DNA of 64,000 bases, taken from NCBI GenBank assembly GCA_048594885.1, contig JBMDXB010000041.1, positions 62,001 to 126,000 on the forward strand. The letters run 5' to 3'. Positions 1-8,411 of the stretch are shown here, in pieces; within the stretch, counting starts at the first letter, position 1; each line of letters begins with the position of its first letter. Both the position numbers and the translations under genes were made by a program. This DNA is from JBMDXB01 sp048594885. Lineage in GTDB: Bacteria > Acidobacteriota > Vicinamibacteria > Vicinamibacterales > 2-12-FULL-66-21. The notes under the pieces are model-generated. The model ran no database searches, had not been told where the DNA came from, and saw only the letters and a list, made by a program, of their open reading frames with translations.

Positions 1-503
1 TGCCCGCGGGCAGCGTCTACAGCCAGCCGGTCATCCAGATGGACGTGCACGCCACCGCGCTGGCCGCCGCCGGCATCAGCGATCGCCAGGCGCTGAAGCT
101 GGACGGCGTGGATCTCATGCCCTTCGTCCGCGGAAACACGCAAGGCGCGCCCCACGACGCGTTGTTCTGGCGCTTCGGGCCGCAGATGGCGATTCGGATG
201 GGCGACTGGAAACTCGTCAAGGCGCCCGACGTGCCCGAGGGGCGTGGGGGGCGAGGGGGACGCGGAGGACGTGGGGGACGCGGCGGGCGCGGGCTCGCGG
301 CTGGCGATCTGGAACGGACGGCGACGCCTGTGGACCTCGCGGGAGCGCGGCTGTTCAATCTGGCGGCCGACCTCGGCGAGAAGACCGATCTCGCGGCAAA
401 AGAGCCGCAGAGGGTGAAGGCGCTCGAGGCGGCGTGGAAGGAGTGGAACGCGATGCTCGAACCGCCGCGGTGGGTTCCCGGTCAGCGTGTGCCGCGCAGG
501 TGA
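1..503 (+). CDS. Sulfatase, C-terminal part (5' end outside window)
   Basis: The reading frame is open from the left edge (first full codon at base 3) and stops at 501-503, so about 167 C-terminal residues are present. The order of motifs (a target-date style block with VDLMPF, then FWRFG, then a MAIRMGDWKLV block, then LFNLAADLGEKTDLA) is the usual C-terminal subdomain of secreted sulfatases. The catalytic formylglycine site lies upstream and cannot be checked. Between the WKLV block and the LFNL block there is a Gly-Arg tract of six GRG-type repeats (about bases 237-295), unusual for the family. The gene converges on the kinase/TPR gene and leaves only 12 bases between stops. It is probably an exported or periplasmic desulfating enzyme; the substrate is unknown. 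Confidence 0.85.
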   Translation, partial: PAGSVYSQPVIQMDVHATALAAAGISDRQALKLDGVDLMPFVRGNTQGAPHDALFWRFGPQMAIRMGDWKLVKAPDVPEGRGGRGGRGGRGGRGGRGLAAGDLERTATPVDLAGARLFNLAADLGEKTDLAAKEPQRVKALEAAWKEWNAMLEPPRWVPGQRVPRR

Positions 504-515
504 GCAGCGCTCCGG

Positions 516-1176
516 CTACCTCGGAAGATTCAGACGCCGCTGCAAGGCCGTGAACCGTGGATCCCGACGCACCCGATCGAACTTCGGCTCGACATTCAAC
601 CACACCAGCCAGACTGAATGGTCCGCGTGCGCTTTCTCCAGCCATGAGAACATCTCATCGAGCGCGCCCGACCCGAGGTGCGCGATCGCGACGTAATAAG
701 GGTCCGTGTACTCGCGCGAGGCGTGCGCCTCCAGTTCATGAACCATGCGCTCGGCCTCACGCCTCCGGCCCGACATGGCGTAGATGTACGCCAATTCAGA
801 CGTCGCCGCGGCGTAGCCTCCGGGCATCGTTCGGGTCTCGAGCAATTCCGTGACGGCCTGCTGGTATTCCTCCCGTTGGACGTACGCCCATGCCATGTAT
901 AGCGACGCGAAGAAGAACGTCGGGTCCAACCGCAGAGTCCTCCGCGATTGCTCGATCACCCGGTCATGCTGGCGGGCATAGTAGTAGGTCAGCGCCAGGT
1001 TGGCATTCGAAAAGGCCGAGACGGGATCGACGTCCACCGCCATCCTGTTCTCCGAAATCGCCTGGTCGGACCTGCCCATTGCTGAAAGAAACTGGCCGTA
1101 CACGTCGTGAGCCATCGCCAGGTTCGGGTTGAGTTCGATGGCACGCCGCAATTCCTCCTCGGCGACGCTCCAGTTT
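516..1176 (-). pseudogene. C-terminal TPR portion of the kinase gene, separated by a frameshift
   Basis: This frame encodes about 220 residues of tetratricopeptide repeats (AEEELRRAIELNPNLAMAHDVYGQFL, QAISENRMAVDVDP, VIEQSRRTLRLDP, and further helices), ending in a WLNVEPKFDRVRRDPRFTALQRRL tail. That tail closes most bacterial kinase-TPR and winged-helix-TPR proteins of this type. It has no convincing start codon or ribosome site of its own and joins smoothly to the kinase frame at bases 1174-1176, where an AAA run on the coding strand carries one base too many. It is either a sequencing or assembly error or a recent inactivating mutation. It should be read as part of the upstream kinase gene. 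Confidence 0.75.
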
Positions 1177-2910
1177 CCACGCGAAGAACAATTCGTACGC
1201 TCCCCGTGCCAGGTGCGCTTCAGGCAACGATTCGTCCAGCGCCAGCGCTTTCTCGAACGCATCCTTCGAGTTGCCGGCGACCTCTTTCTGCGAACGATAG
1301 GTTTGGCCGAGCATTCCGTAGGAATCGGACAAGCCGACGTACGCGAGCGCATAGTTGGGGTCCCTGGCGAGTGCCTGCTTGAAGTAGTCGATGCTGGCAA
1401 CCAGATCTTCCTCGGTGAGCCGGTTCCAGTGAAAACGGCCTCTGAGATAGAGGCGGTAGGCCTCGGCGTCCTTCGTAGAGTGTCTGGCGAGCCGCTGCTG
1501 CTGCTCGCCGGTGAGCCTGGGACGCAGCGTTTCCGAGATATGTCTGGCAATCTCTTCCTGCACCGACAGCACATCGGCGAGCTGACGCTTGTACTGCTCG
1601 CCCCACAGTTGTGCGCCGTTGGCGACGTCCACCAGATCGACCTGGATGGTCAACTGGTCGTCACGCTGGATCACTTTTCCTGTGAGCAGCGCCCGCACGC
1701 CAAGCTCGCGAGCGACCTTGATGGGATCGTTCGCTGATTTGTAGCGAAACACCGTAGTGCGCGCCAGCACTCTCAGTCGGGGCAATTGGGAGAGGCTGTT
1801 GATCAGGACCTCGGTGATGCCGTCCGACAGATAGTCCGTCTGCGGATTGCCGCCTTCGTTCGTGAACGGCAAAACGGCCAGCGAGTCGATCGATGTGGAT
1901 ACACGCCTGGTCGTGACCAGGTAGACCGCTCCGGCGACGATCATGAGCAGAGCGGTCGCGGCCGCACCAGCCGCGAGCTTCCGGTTCGTGACCCCTCGGA
2001 AGTTGGACGTTGCGGTCCTCGTGTGTGCCACTGCCGTGGCGTCGCCGAAGGGTGTCGCCTCGGGAAGGTGCTCGAGCAGTGTTCGCAGCTCGCGGGCAAG
2101 GTCGTGCGTCGAGGCGTAGCGTGCGGCCGGTTCCTTCGCCAGGCACCGCTCGACAATCCATCGCAGCGGTCCGGGGACGCTCGGGTTGAGCGCGACGATG
2201 GGAGCGGGTTCATCGCGAATGATCGCGGAAAGTGTCTCCGGACTCGACGGACGTGCGAAGGGACGTCTTCCCGAGAGCATCTCGTAAAGGACGCAGCCCA
2301 GGGAGAACTGGTCAGAACGGAAATCAACGGGCCTGCCGGATGCCTGCTCCGGTGACATGTAGCCGACGGTTCCGAGCAGTGTTCCCGGAACCGTGGAGCC
2401 CGAAACCGTAGCGATCTCACCGTCCGCTTGCGTCTCCGTACGACGCACCAACCCGAAATCGAGGATCTTGACTCTGCCCTCCGTCGTGACGAACAGGTTC
2501 TCCGGCTTGAGATCGCGGTGCACGAGGCCCTTCTCATGCGCGGCGGCAAGCCCCTCGGCGACCTGCACACCGTACTCGAGCGCCGTCCGCACCGGCAGCG
2601 ATCCGGCGAGCCGCTCACGCAACGTCTCGCCCTCGAGCAACTCCGTTACGGCATATGCGGTGCCCTCGTGGCTGCCGAAATCGTGAATAGCCAGAATGGC
2701 GGAATGCGAGAGCGCCGCGACCGCCTTGGCTTCGCGCTCGAAGCGGGCCACGGCCGCCGCGTCCGACGAAAGGGTGGGCGTGAGGACCTTGATCGCCACG
2801 TCACGATCCAGTCGGGTATCGTGCGCGCGATACACTTCGCCCATTCCGCCTGCGCCGAGCAGTACCCTGATTTCGTACGGGCCGAGGCGCGCTCCTGGGC
2901 GGAGAGGCAT
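964..2910 (-). CDS. Ser/Thr protein kinase with TolB-like domain (5' part of a frameshifted gene)
   Basis: The kinase domain spans residues 10-270, with glycine loop GAGGMGEVYRA, invariant Lys in VAIKVL, catalytic HRDLKPEN, DFG and APE-equivalent SPEQ. One membrane segment follows near residues 315-335, so the kinase is cytoplasmic and the rest extracytoplasmic. The outer part starts with a TolB/FlgO-like domain (SLAVLPF, DGITEVLINSL, VRALLTGKV) and then TPRs. The frame degenerates after FFAW near base 1176, and the expected TPR continuation is in the next frame (516-1176). Removing one A from an AAA run restores the typical TPR sequence NWSVAEEELRRAIELNP. The final 60 or so residues of this frame are therefore not native. 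The intact product would be about 797 residues. The substrate is unknown. Confidence 0.85.
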   Translation of the reverse strand: MPLRPGARLGPYEIRVLLGAGGMGEVYRAHDTRLDRDVAIKVLTPTLSSDAAAVARFEREAKAVAALSHSAILAIHDFGSHEGTAYAVTELLEGETLRERLAGSLPVRTALEYGVQVAEGLAAAHEKGLVHRDLKPENLFVTTEGRVKILDFGLVRRTETQADGEIATVSGSTVPGTLLGTVGYMSPEQASGRPVDFRSDQFSLGCVLYEMLSGRRPFARPSSPETLSAIIRDEPAPIVALNPSVPGPLRWIVERCLAKEPAARYASTHDLARELRTLLEHLPEATPFGDATAVAHTRTATSNFRGVTNRKLAAGAAATALLMIVAGAVYLVTTRRVSTSIDSLAVLPFTNEGGNPQTDYLSDGITEVLINSLSQLPRLRVLARTTVFRYKSANDPIKVARELGVRALLTGKVIQRDDQLTIQVDLVDVANGAQLWGEQYKRQLADVLSVQEEIARHISETLRPRLTGEQQQRLARHSTKDAEAYRLYLRGRFHWNRLTEEDLVASIDYFKQALARDPNYALAYVGLSDSYGMLGQTYRSQKEVAGNSKDAFEKALALDESLPEAHLARGAYELFFAWKLERRRGGIAACHRTQPEPGDGSRRVRPVSFSNGQVRPGDFGEQDGGGRRSRLGLFECQPGADLLLCPPA

Positions 2911-3023
2911 CGGTAGGCGGCCCGATTATACGCCGCCGCCGAAAAGGGCGTGGCACGCTCGACGGCGACATGGAACAGGATCCGCGGCACCGCCGCGTGC
3001 GCGAACTTGAGCGGCGCCGCGCG

Positions 3024-3240
3024 TCACGGCTGGCGAATGCGCAACAGCGCATCGCCGCCGCCCGTGCACAGGCCATCGGAAGGCCGGACGATGATCTCGT
3101 AGGCGCCCGCGCGCGCATACCGGTACGTGAACCGGTGCGGCAGTTGCGCCCTGAACGTTCGCGATTCGCCGTCGTCGAAGTCAACGATCAACCCGCAGGT
3201 GCCGGTGCCGTCGATCGTGATGGTGATTCGATCGCGACGC
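3024..3240 (-). pseudogene. Fourth PKD-like repeat of the upstream gene, out of frame
   Basis: Read from about base 3240 downward, this frame gives RITITIDGTGTCGLIVDFDD and then GESRTFRAQLPHRFTY, RAGAYEIIVRP and a Cys, ending at a stop at 3024. The pattern matches the three upstream repeats position by position (TI.G.G.C...FDDG, LPH.F.Y...G.Y). The fragment has no start of its own and is best explained as the last repeat of the same gene, displaced by a small indel in the GC-alternating stretch at 3231-3250. The full protein would hold four repeats and about 380 residues. Confidence 0.7.
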
Positions 3241-4168
3241 GCGCGAGCTGCGGCCGCGCGTCGACGCGGGAGATGGAACCGTCTTCTGGAGCGTCGGCCC
3301 GAACGCGGCGGCCTACGACAAACGTCGACGCCACCTCGCCCGAGCAAGGCGACTGTGCGGTCACGACAGCCGTGTAGCGTCCTTCCGCCGGATAGTTGTG
3401 CCGCACGACATCCGGCAGCGAGCCCTCTCGAGTTTCACTGTTGCCGTCACCGTAGGTGATTGTGTACGAGCAGCGGCCGCTGCCGCGGATCGTCAGCGCC
3501 CGCATGCTCGGCGCTGCATCGGGCGGCACCGCGACATCGAGGCCGGTGATGCGTGGTGCGATGCGGTTGGCGACTTCGAGCGTCGCAACACGCCGCTCGG
3601 AGCACGGAGGCGCCGGCGTGGCGACGATCGAGTAGCGCCCCGTCAGCGCGTACGTGTGACGAACGGTATTCGGCAGCGTCCCGCCGACCTCCTGGCTGTT
3701 GCCGTCGCCGAAATCGAGCGTCACCCGGCACGCGCCGGTCCCCTGCAGGGTGATCGTGACGGCGGTACGCGGCTCCACGACCGGGGCCGAAAGCTCGAGG
3801 CCGGCGAGCCGCGGCGCGGGCGGCGGAGGTGGCGGAGGCTCCGGCCGCGCCGTGATGACGATGCGGGCTCTGGCCTCGCCGGTGCAGTTGCCCATGCCCT
3901 GCGCGCGAAGATCGAACGTGCCCGCCTTCTTGTAGACGTGCGTCTGCCGGACCGGCAGCCTCTCGGTGGCGTAGGTGATGGCCGTGCCGTCGCCCCAATC
4001 GATGTGCACGGCACCGCACGGCGCGTTGGAACCGGAGGCGGTCGCCGTGACGGTAGCTCCTGTCTCAGCCGCGGCTGGCGACAGGGTCAGCCCGGTAACC
4101 GTCCCCTGCCAAGCGGCTGCCTCTGCACTGCCGAGCAGAGCCACGATCATCCAACAGAGCCGGCGCAT
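3188..4168 (-). CDS. Secreted protein with tandem PKD-like repeats (frameshifted near its 3' end)
   Basis: A signal peptide (MRRLCWMIVALLGSAEAAAW) is followed by repeats of about 85 residues. Each repeat contains a pair of cysteines and a WGDG, DFGDGNS or YGDGNS turn followed by H-x-Y, as in PKD and related Ig-like folds. A proline run (seven consecutive P) separates repeat 1 from repeat 2. Three repeats are complete in this frame. A fourth begins but loses frame near bases 3231-3250, in an alternating GC stretch, and continues in the frame of bases 3024-3240. The protein is probably exported and binds carbohydrate or another surface partner, since PKD domains are usually non-catalytic. It is divergent from the sulfatase gene with a 78-bp gap. 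Confidence 0.8.
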   Translation of the reverse strand: MRRLCWMIVALLGSAEAAAWQGTVTGLTLSPAAAETGATVTATASGSNAPCGAVHIDWGDGTAITYATERLPVRQTHVYKKAGTFDLRAQGMGNCTGEARARIVITARPEPPPPPPPAPRLAGLELSAPVVEPRTAVTITLQGTGACRVTLDFGDGNSQEVGGTLPNTVRHTYALTGRYSIVATPAPPCSERRVATLEVANRIAPRITGLDVAVPPDAAPSMRALTIRGSGRCSYTITYGDGNSETREGSLPDVVRHNYPAEGRYTAVVTAQSPCSGEVASTFVVGRRVRADAPEDGSISRVDARPQLARVAIESPSRSTAPAPAG

Positions 4169-4246
4169 GAAAGCCCCGCATCAGACGTGCAGGACGCATG
4201 CCGCAGCGGAGCGTAGAATAACCGTCCGGGTCAAAGCCGGAGGACC

Positions 4247-5581
4247 ATGACACTGAAGCTGTGGACCGGCGTGTTGTTCACGTTGGGCATGACGGCGGCG
4301 GCGCACGCGCAGGACGCCGCGAAACCGAACATCATCTTCATCCTCGCGGACGATCTCGGGCCGGGAGATGTCGGCGTTTATGGCGGCACGCTGGTGCCGA
4401 CGCCGCGGATCGACAGGCTGGCGGCGCAGGGCACGCGATTCACGCAGTATTACTCAGCGTCGCCGATCTGCTCACCCTCGCGCGCGGGCTTGATCACCGG
4501 CCAGTATCCGGCGCGCTGGCGCATCACGAGCTTCCTGCAGACGAAGAAGGGCAACGCGGGAACCGAGATGGACGACTTCCTCGATCCGAAGGCGCCGTCG
4601 CTGCCGCGGGCGTTGAAGGCGGCCGGGTATGCCACGGCGCACATCGGCAAGTGGCACCTCGGCGGCGGACGCGACGTGACCGAGGCGCCGAAGTTCGCGG
4701 CGTATGGCTATGACGAAGGCGTGGGCACGTACGAGAGCCCCGAGCCGCACCCGGACATCACCGCGACGAACTGGATCTGGTCGGACAAGGACAAGGTGAA
4801 GCGGTGGGAGCGGACGGCGTTCTTCGTTGACAAGACGCTCGAATTTCTCGCGCGCAACCGCGGCCGCCCGGTCTTCGTGAATCTGTGGCTCGACGATCCG
4901 CACACGCCGTGGGTGCCGGACGCCACATCGGACAGGAAGGACACGCGACGGAACCTCGAGCCGGTGCTGGCCGAGATGGACAAGCAGATCGGCCGGCTGC
5001 TCGACGAGTTGAAGGCGCGCGGCCTCGAGGAGAACACGATCGTGATCTTCGCGAGCGACAACGGCGCGCTGCCGACCTTCGACGGCGCACGTTCGGCACC
5101 GTATCGCGGCCACAAGCTCGCGCTCTACGAAGGCGGAATCCGGTTGCCGTTCATCGTGCGCTGGCCGGGAACGGTGCCGGCCGGGCGGGTGGACGAGCGC
5201 TCGGTGTTGACGGCGCAGGATCTGTTTCCGACGCTGTGCGCGATTGCCGGCGCGCCGCCGCCGCGGCAGCACACGCTCGACGGCATCGATGTCTCGCAGG
5301 CGTGGCGCGGGCGACCGCTCGCGACCCGCGGCCCGCTGTTCTGGGAGTACGGGCGCAACGACGAGTTCTTCAGATTTGGGCCGGACAGGAGTCCGAATCT
5401 CGCGGTCCGGCGCGGCAACTGGAAGCTGCTCGTCAACGCGGACGGGTCGCGCGTGGAGCTCTACGACCTCGCGACCGATGTCGGTGAAACGAAGAACCTG
5501 GCGGCGGAGAAACCGGAGCTGGTGAAGGAGCTCACCAGGCTCGTGATGGACTGGCGCGCGACCTGGCCAAGGCGGAATTAG
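4247..5581 (+). CDS. Secreted sulfatase
   Basis: A signal peptide (cleavage near AHA|QD) is followed by the metal-binding start of the alkaline phosphatase/sulfatase fold (NIIFILADDLGPGDVG). The formylglycine motif CSPSR with downstream LITG lies near residues 75-85, and GKWHLGG, the PHTPW block and DNGALP supply the remaining active-site residues. The Cys-type motif implies activation by a formylglycine-generating enzyme not seen in this window. The length of 444 residues is normal. A GGAGGA ribosome site lies just before the ATG, and a TAGAAT box at 4214-4219 could be its -10 element. Substrate specificity cannot be read from sequence. Confidence 0.93.
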   Translation: MTLKLWTGVLFTLGMTAAAHAQDAAKPNIIFILADDLGPGDVGVYGGTLVPTPRIDRLAAQGTRFTQYYSASPICSPSRAGLITGQYPARWRITSFLQTKKGNAGTEMDDFLDPKAPSLPRALKAAGYATAHIGKWHLGGGRDVTEAPKFAAYGYDEGVGTYESPEPHPDITATNWIWSDKDKVKRWERTAFFVDKTLEFLARNRGRPVFVNLWLDDPHTPWVPDATSDRKDTRRNLEPVLAEMDKQIGRLLDELKARGLEENTIVIFASDNGALPTFDGARSAPYRGHKLALYEGGIRLPFIVRWPGTVPAGRVDERSVLTAQDLFPTLCAIAGAPPPRQHTLDGIDVSQAWRGRPLATRGPLFWEYGRNDEFFRFGPDRSPNLAVRRGNWKLLVNADGSRVELYDLATDVGETKNLAAEKPELVKELTRLVMDWRATWPRRN

Positions 5582-5608
5582 TCGCGTCCCTCCAGGTGCC
5601 GTCCGGGA

Positions 5609-6361
5609 TCAGGACTGCGGATCCTTCCGGCGAACGCCGGGCCGCCAGATGCGCACGTGGCGGCGCACTCGCCGCGCACGGGGAGCGGCCGGGGCAGCCG
5701 CGCCCTTGGGCTGCGGCGTCGCGTGCTTCGTGATCACGATCCGCTCCGCGCCGCGCGCCCGGAACACGATCCCCTGGCCCGCGTGCACGTTGACCTGCGC
5801 AGGCTGGAAGCCCTCTCGCGTCGCATCGATGTACACCGGAGCCACAGTTCGGAGATCGGTTCCCGGAGGGACGGGCGCCACCTTGATTTCGCCGGCCCCA
5901 CGGCCATTCGGGCTCTCGACCCCGTAGGTCGTCGGCTCGATCAGGGTGAGCGCGAAGAGATCGCCATCGGTCAGAGACCGGCTGTCGAACACCGCTTGCG
6001 CCCCCTCTCGCGCCTCGCCCACTACGACGGCGTAGGTCCCGATGGCGCGCGGCGCGTGGAAGAGCACGTGCCCCTCGGGCGACACCGCCGGTGCACTCTC
6101 CGGGTGTTCTCGGCAGGCGCACGTGACGGCGCCGGCCGGTTGCGCGACCGCCGCGAGGTCGACGTTGAGCTGCGTCGCTGCCGCCTCCTCCGTCACCCGG
6201 AAGCACGTCGTGCCGACGCGCTGCCCATCGCGGAACACCACGGCTTGATAGGTGCCGACCTGAGGAAAGCGATGGATCAGGTGCACGAGCACGCCAAGCG
6301 CGCCGCTATCGAAGATCGAGGTCGTCAGCAATCGCGTGTTGAATCGGACGCTGCTCTTCAC
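5609..6361 (-). CDS. Hypothetical protein, third gene of an unrecognised operon
   Basis: This 250-residue protein has no signal peptide or membrane helix. Its N-terminal half has two beta-rich blocks, each ending in a G-T-Y-x-A/V-V-V-F/G strand (VGTYQAVVF, IGTYAVVVG). Its C-terminal half carries a pattern resembling a cupredoxin or sugar-binding sandwich strand pair (FQPAQVNVHAGQGIVFRARG) and ends in a very basic tail rich in Arg and Pro. A family assignment is not justified. It starts 4 bases after the stop of the gene at 6366-7307, so it is almost certainly co-transcribed with the two upstream genes. Confidence 0.72.
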   Translation of the reverse strand: MKSSVRFNTRLLTTSIFDSGALGVLVHLIHRFPQVGTYQAVVFRDGQRVGTTCFRVTEEAAATQLNVDLAAVAQPAGAVTCACREHPESAPAVSPEGHVLFHAPRAIGTYAVVVGEAREGAQAVFDSRSLTDGDLFALTLIEPTTYGVESPNGRGAGEIKVAPVPPGTDLRTVAPVYIDATREGFQPAQVNVHAGQGIVFRARGAERIVITKHATPQPKGAAAPAAPRARRVRRHVRIWRPGVRRKDPQS

Positions 6362-6365
6362 GGCG

Positions 6366-7307
6366 TCACCCCACGTTTCCTTCGAGGATCAGCTCGACGT
6401 CGTTGTTGGACACGGTGAGGTCGCGGATCGGCAGCTTCACGGGAACCAGCTCGGGCAGCGGCGGCTGTCCCTGCTTGTTGTTCGGGTTCGGGCCCTTCGT
6501 GAGAATCGGATAGGGATCCTCCAGCTCGAACAACGGTTCGTCGGTCACGAAGTGCTCGATCAGGGCCTGGCCGATGATGTTCTCGAGCCCGAGGCTGACG
6601 CCGAGGAGATTCTCGAGCCACTCCTGGATGTCATCACCGACGTCCAGGATCTCCCGCACCAGATCGACGATCGATCCGATGAGGTCGGCGATCACGTCGG
6701 GGATGCCGAGCGCCGCGACGGCCGCCTCAATCGCCTCGTCCAGCAGATCGCCGACGGTGTCGGCGACGTCGACGAGGTCGATATCGACGAACTGCGGGTC
6801 GAGAAAGAGCTGCCAGGTGTTGTAGAGCGGCGGGTCCGCCGCCTGGGCGTCCCACTGGTCCATGGTCGCCGGGCGGTCCGGATTCACGCGATACCGGGTC
6901 TGGAGCCGTCCGGTAATCGAGATCTCCGAGGTGATCAGGCCGTTGCTCAGCGGCAGCACGATCTGGAAGTCCGGGTCGGCGCTGAAGACGCAGAGCGGCG
7001 GGATCTCGACCAGGCAGCCGCCAAACGGATTCGGGATCAGGCAGAACCCCGGAATGCAGAACTCCGGGATGTCTATCCCGAGCGAGAGGTTCAGCCGGTC
7101 CCACTTGATGTCGAGCTCCTTCACCTGAACGGTGCCGTCGGGACGCAGGTCGACGCTGCCGTTCTCCAGATGGATCTTGATGTCGTACCCGGCGGTGAAC
7201 GGCCCGAGGTCGGCGCTGTCGGCGTCCTCGAGCACGAACTTCTCCACCACCTTGTCGAACAGTTTCTTGGAGGCGGCCTCCGACGCGGCGATTCGCAGGT
7301 GCGGCAT
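6366..7307 (-). CDS. Hypothetical acidic protein, second gene of an unrecognised operon
   Basis: The 313-residue protein is acidic, with no signal peptide. The central part contains a Cys-containing block (FCIPGFCLIPNPFGGC) followed by strands such as DFQIVLPLSNGLI. The C-terminal half has a long amphipathic, Asp/Ile/Val-rich helical stretch (about residues 165-255, for example VADTVGDLLDEAIEAAVAAL). It starts 2 bases after the stop of the gene at 7310-8137 and ends 4 bases before the start of the gene at 5609-6361. No known domain is recognised. The block around GYDIKIHLENGSVDL loosely parallels the strand-rich region of the first gene, so the two may be distant paralogues; that is inference. 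Confidence 0.75.
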   Translation of the reverse strand: MPHLRIAASEAASKKLFDKVVEKFVLEDADSADLGPFTAGYDIKIHLENGSVDLRPDGTVQVKELDIKWDRLNLSLGIDIPEFCIPGFCLIPNPFGGCLVEIPPLCVFSADPDFQIVLPLSNGLITSEISITGRLQTRYRVNPDRPATMDQWDAQAADPPLYNTWQLFLDPQFVDIDLVDVADTVGDLLDEAIEAAVAALGIPDVIADLIGSIVDLVREILDVGDDIQEWLENLLGVSLGLENIIGQALIEHFVTDEPLFELEDPYPILTKGPNPNNKQGQPPLPELVPVKLPIRDLTVSNNDVELILEGNVG

Positions 7308-7309
7308 GG

Positions 7310-8137
7310 CTAGCTCACCTCGACATCGATGAAGGCCCGGACCTCATGCTGTTCGAGGGCGGGATTGTTCGGCACCTGCGGCGACACCGTCACCGGCTTC
7401 GGCTGCACGGAGATCGAAACGTCGTCGGTGAGGTCGAGCGCCATCTTCTCCAGCAGGATGCGGAGCTTCGGCAGGAAGCTGAGGCGAAGCGTCGCGTCGA
7501 TGAGGCATTCCAGACCGGCCTCGAGATCAACCGGCTGGATGTCCGAGATCTCGATGCGATCGACGATCGGTTCGAGGAAGAAGTGCTGGAAGTACTCCTT
7601 GAAGCCGAAACCGCCCGTCAGGAACGCGTCGAGGCACACGCAGATGAGCCGCTGACCGGGCGGCAGCACGACCTGGGGTGGTGGTGGCGGTGCGGGCGCA
7701 TTCGGATCCGCGTCGGGGTCCGGCGGCGGCGGGATGTTGTCCGCAATCGCCTGCGCCGGCGGGCATCCGATCCCCGCACATACCTTGACGCTGATCGCCA
7801 GGCGCTGTGCCGGCAGCGGCGACAGCTCGGCAGGCAGTGTCACGATGTTCCCGGGATGGAAATCGATCTTGACGTCGACGATCTGGACCGAGAAGTTCAC
7901 GGCGAAATGGCTCCCAGGCAGCGGGAGCGGGTCGATGATCGTGATCAGCGGGTTTCCGTGCTGATTGAGCCGTGGATGCGCCACGATCGGCCGGCAGAGT
8001 AACGCCGGAGTGTCGGCGATCGCCTGCGTGGCGTAGTTGAACATCGACGGCCGCTGGAACCGGATGTGATCGACGATCCGGTTGAACCCGTCCTCGTGGA
8101 AGGCCCCGAACAAGTCACAGTGATCGGTGAGCGCCAT
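7310..8137 (-). CDS. Hypothetical protein, first gene of an unrecognised operon
   Basis: I chose the ATG at 8137 (protein starts MALTDHCDLFGAFHEDGFNR) because AGGGAGA lies 6 bases upstream. An upstream in-frame start at 8248 would add an Arg-rich, non-conserved leader. The resulting protein has 275 residues and no signal peptide. It contains strand-rich segments (VNFSVQIVDVKIDFHPG), a Cys pair (VCAGIGC) and a long Pro/Asp linker (about residues 155-180) before a second beta-rich half. No family was recognised. The gene diverges from the phospholipase C-like gene at 8412 with about 270 bases between starts, and heads a tight three-gene unit. Confidence 0.75.
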   Translation of the reverse strand: MALTDHCDLFGAFHEDGFNRIVDHIRFQRPSMFNYATQAIADTPALLCRPIVAHPRLNQHGNPLITIIDPLPLPGSHFAVNFSVQIVDVKIDFHPGNIVTLPAELSPLPAQRLAISVKVCAGIGCPPAQAIADNIPPPPDPDADPNAPAPPPPPQVVLPPGQRLICVCLDAFLTGGFGFKEYFQHFFLEPIVDRIEISDIQPVDLEAGLECLIDATLRLSFLPKLRILLEKMALDLTDDVSISVQPKPVTVSPQVPNNPALEQHEVRAFIDVEVS

Positions 8138-8411
8138 CGATGTCTCCCTGACGGGGGCGGGCGCCGTGAAGCGCGGCGCGTCTTCAACCTCGACACGTGA
8201 TCGTGTGGCTGCGCGCCGGCGGGCTTCCGTGCGCGAGGTCCAAGCCAACGTGCGTGGGCCGTGGCTCCGTGCGGAGCATCGCGAAGACTAGCAGACTCTC
8301 CGAGCCCCATCAACCGTTCGTTTCGGCAGACGTGTCGTCGCCGACGGGCAAAAAGACCACGCGCTCGACGCCTCGGCAGTATAGGATTTCGTCGAGCGGA
8401 AGGTCTCTCCT

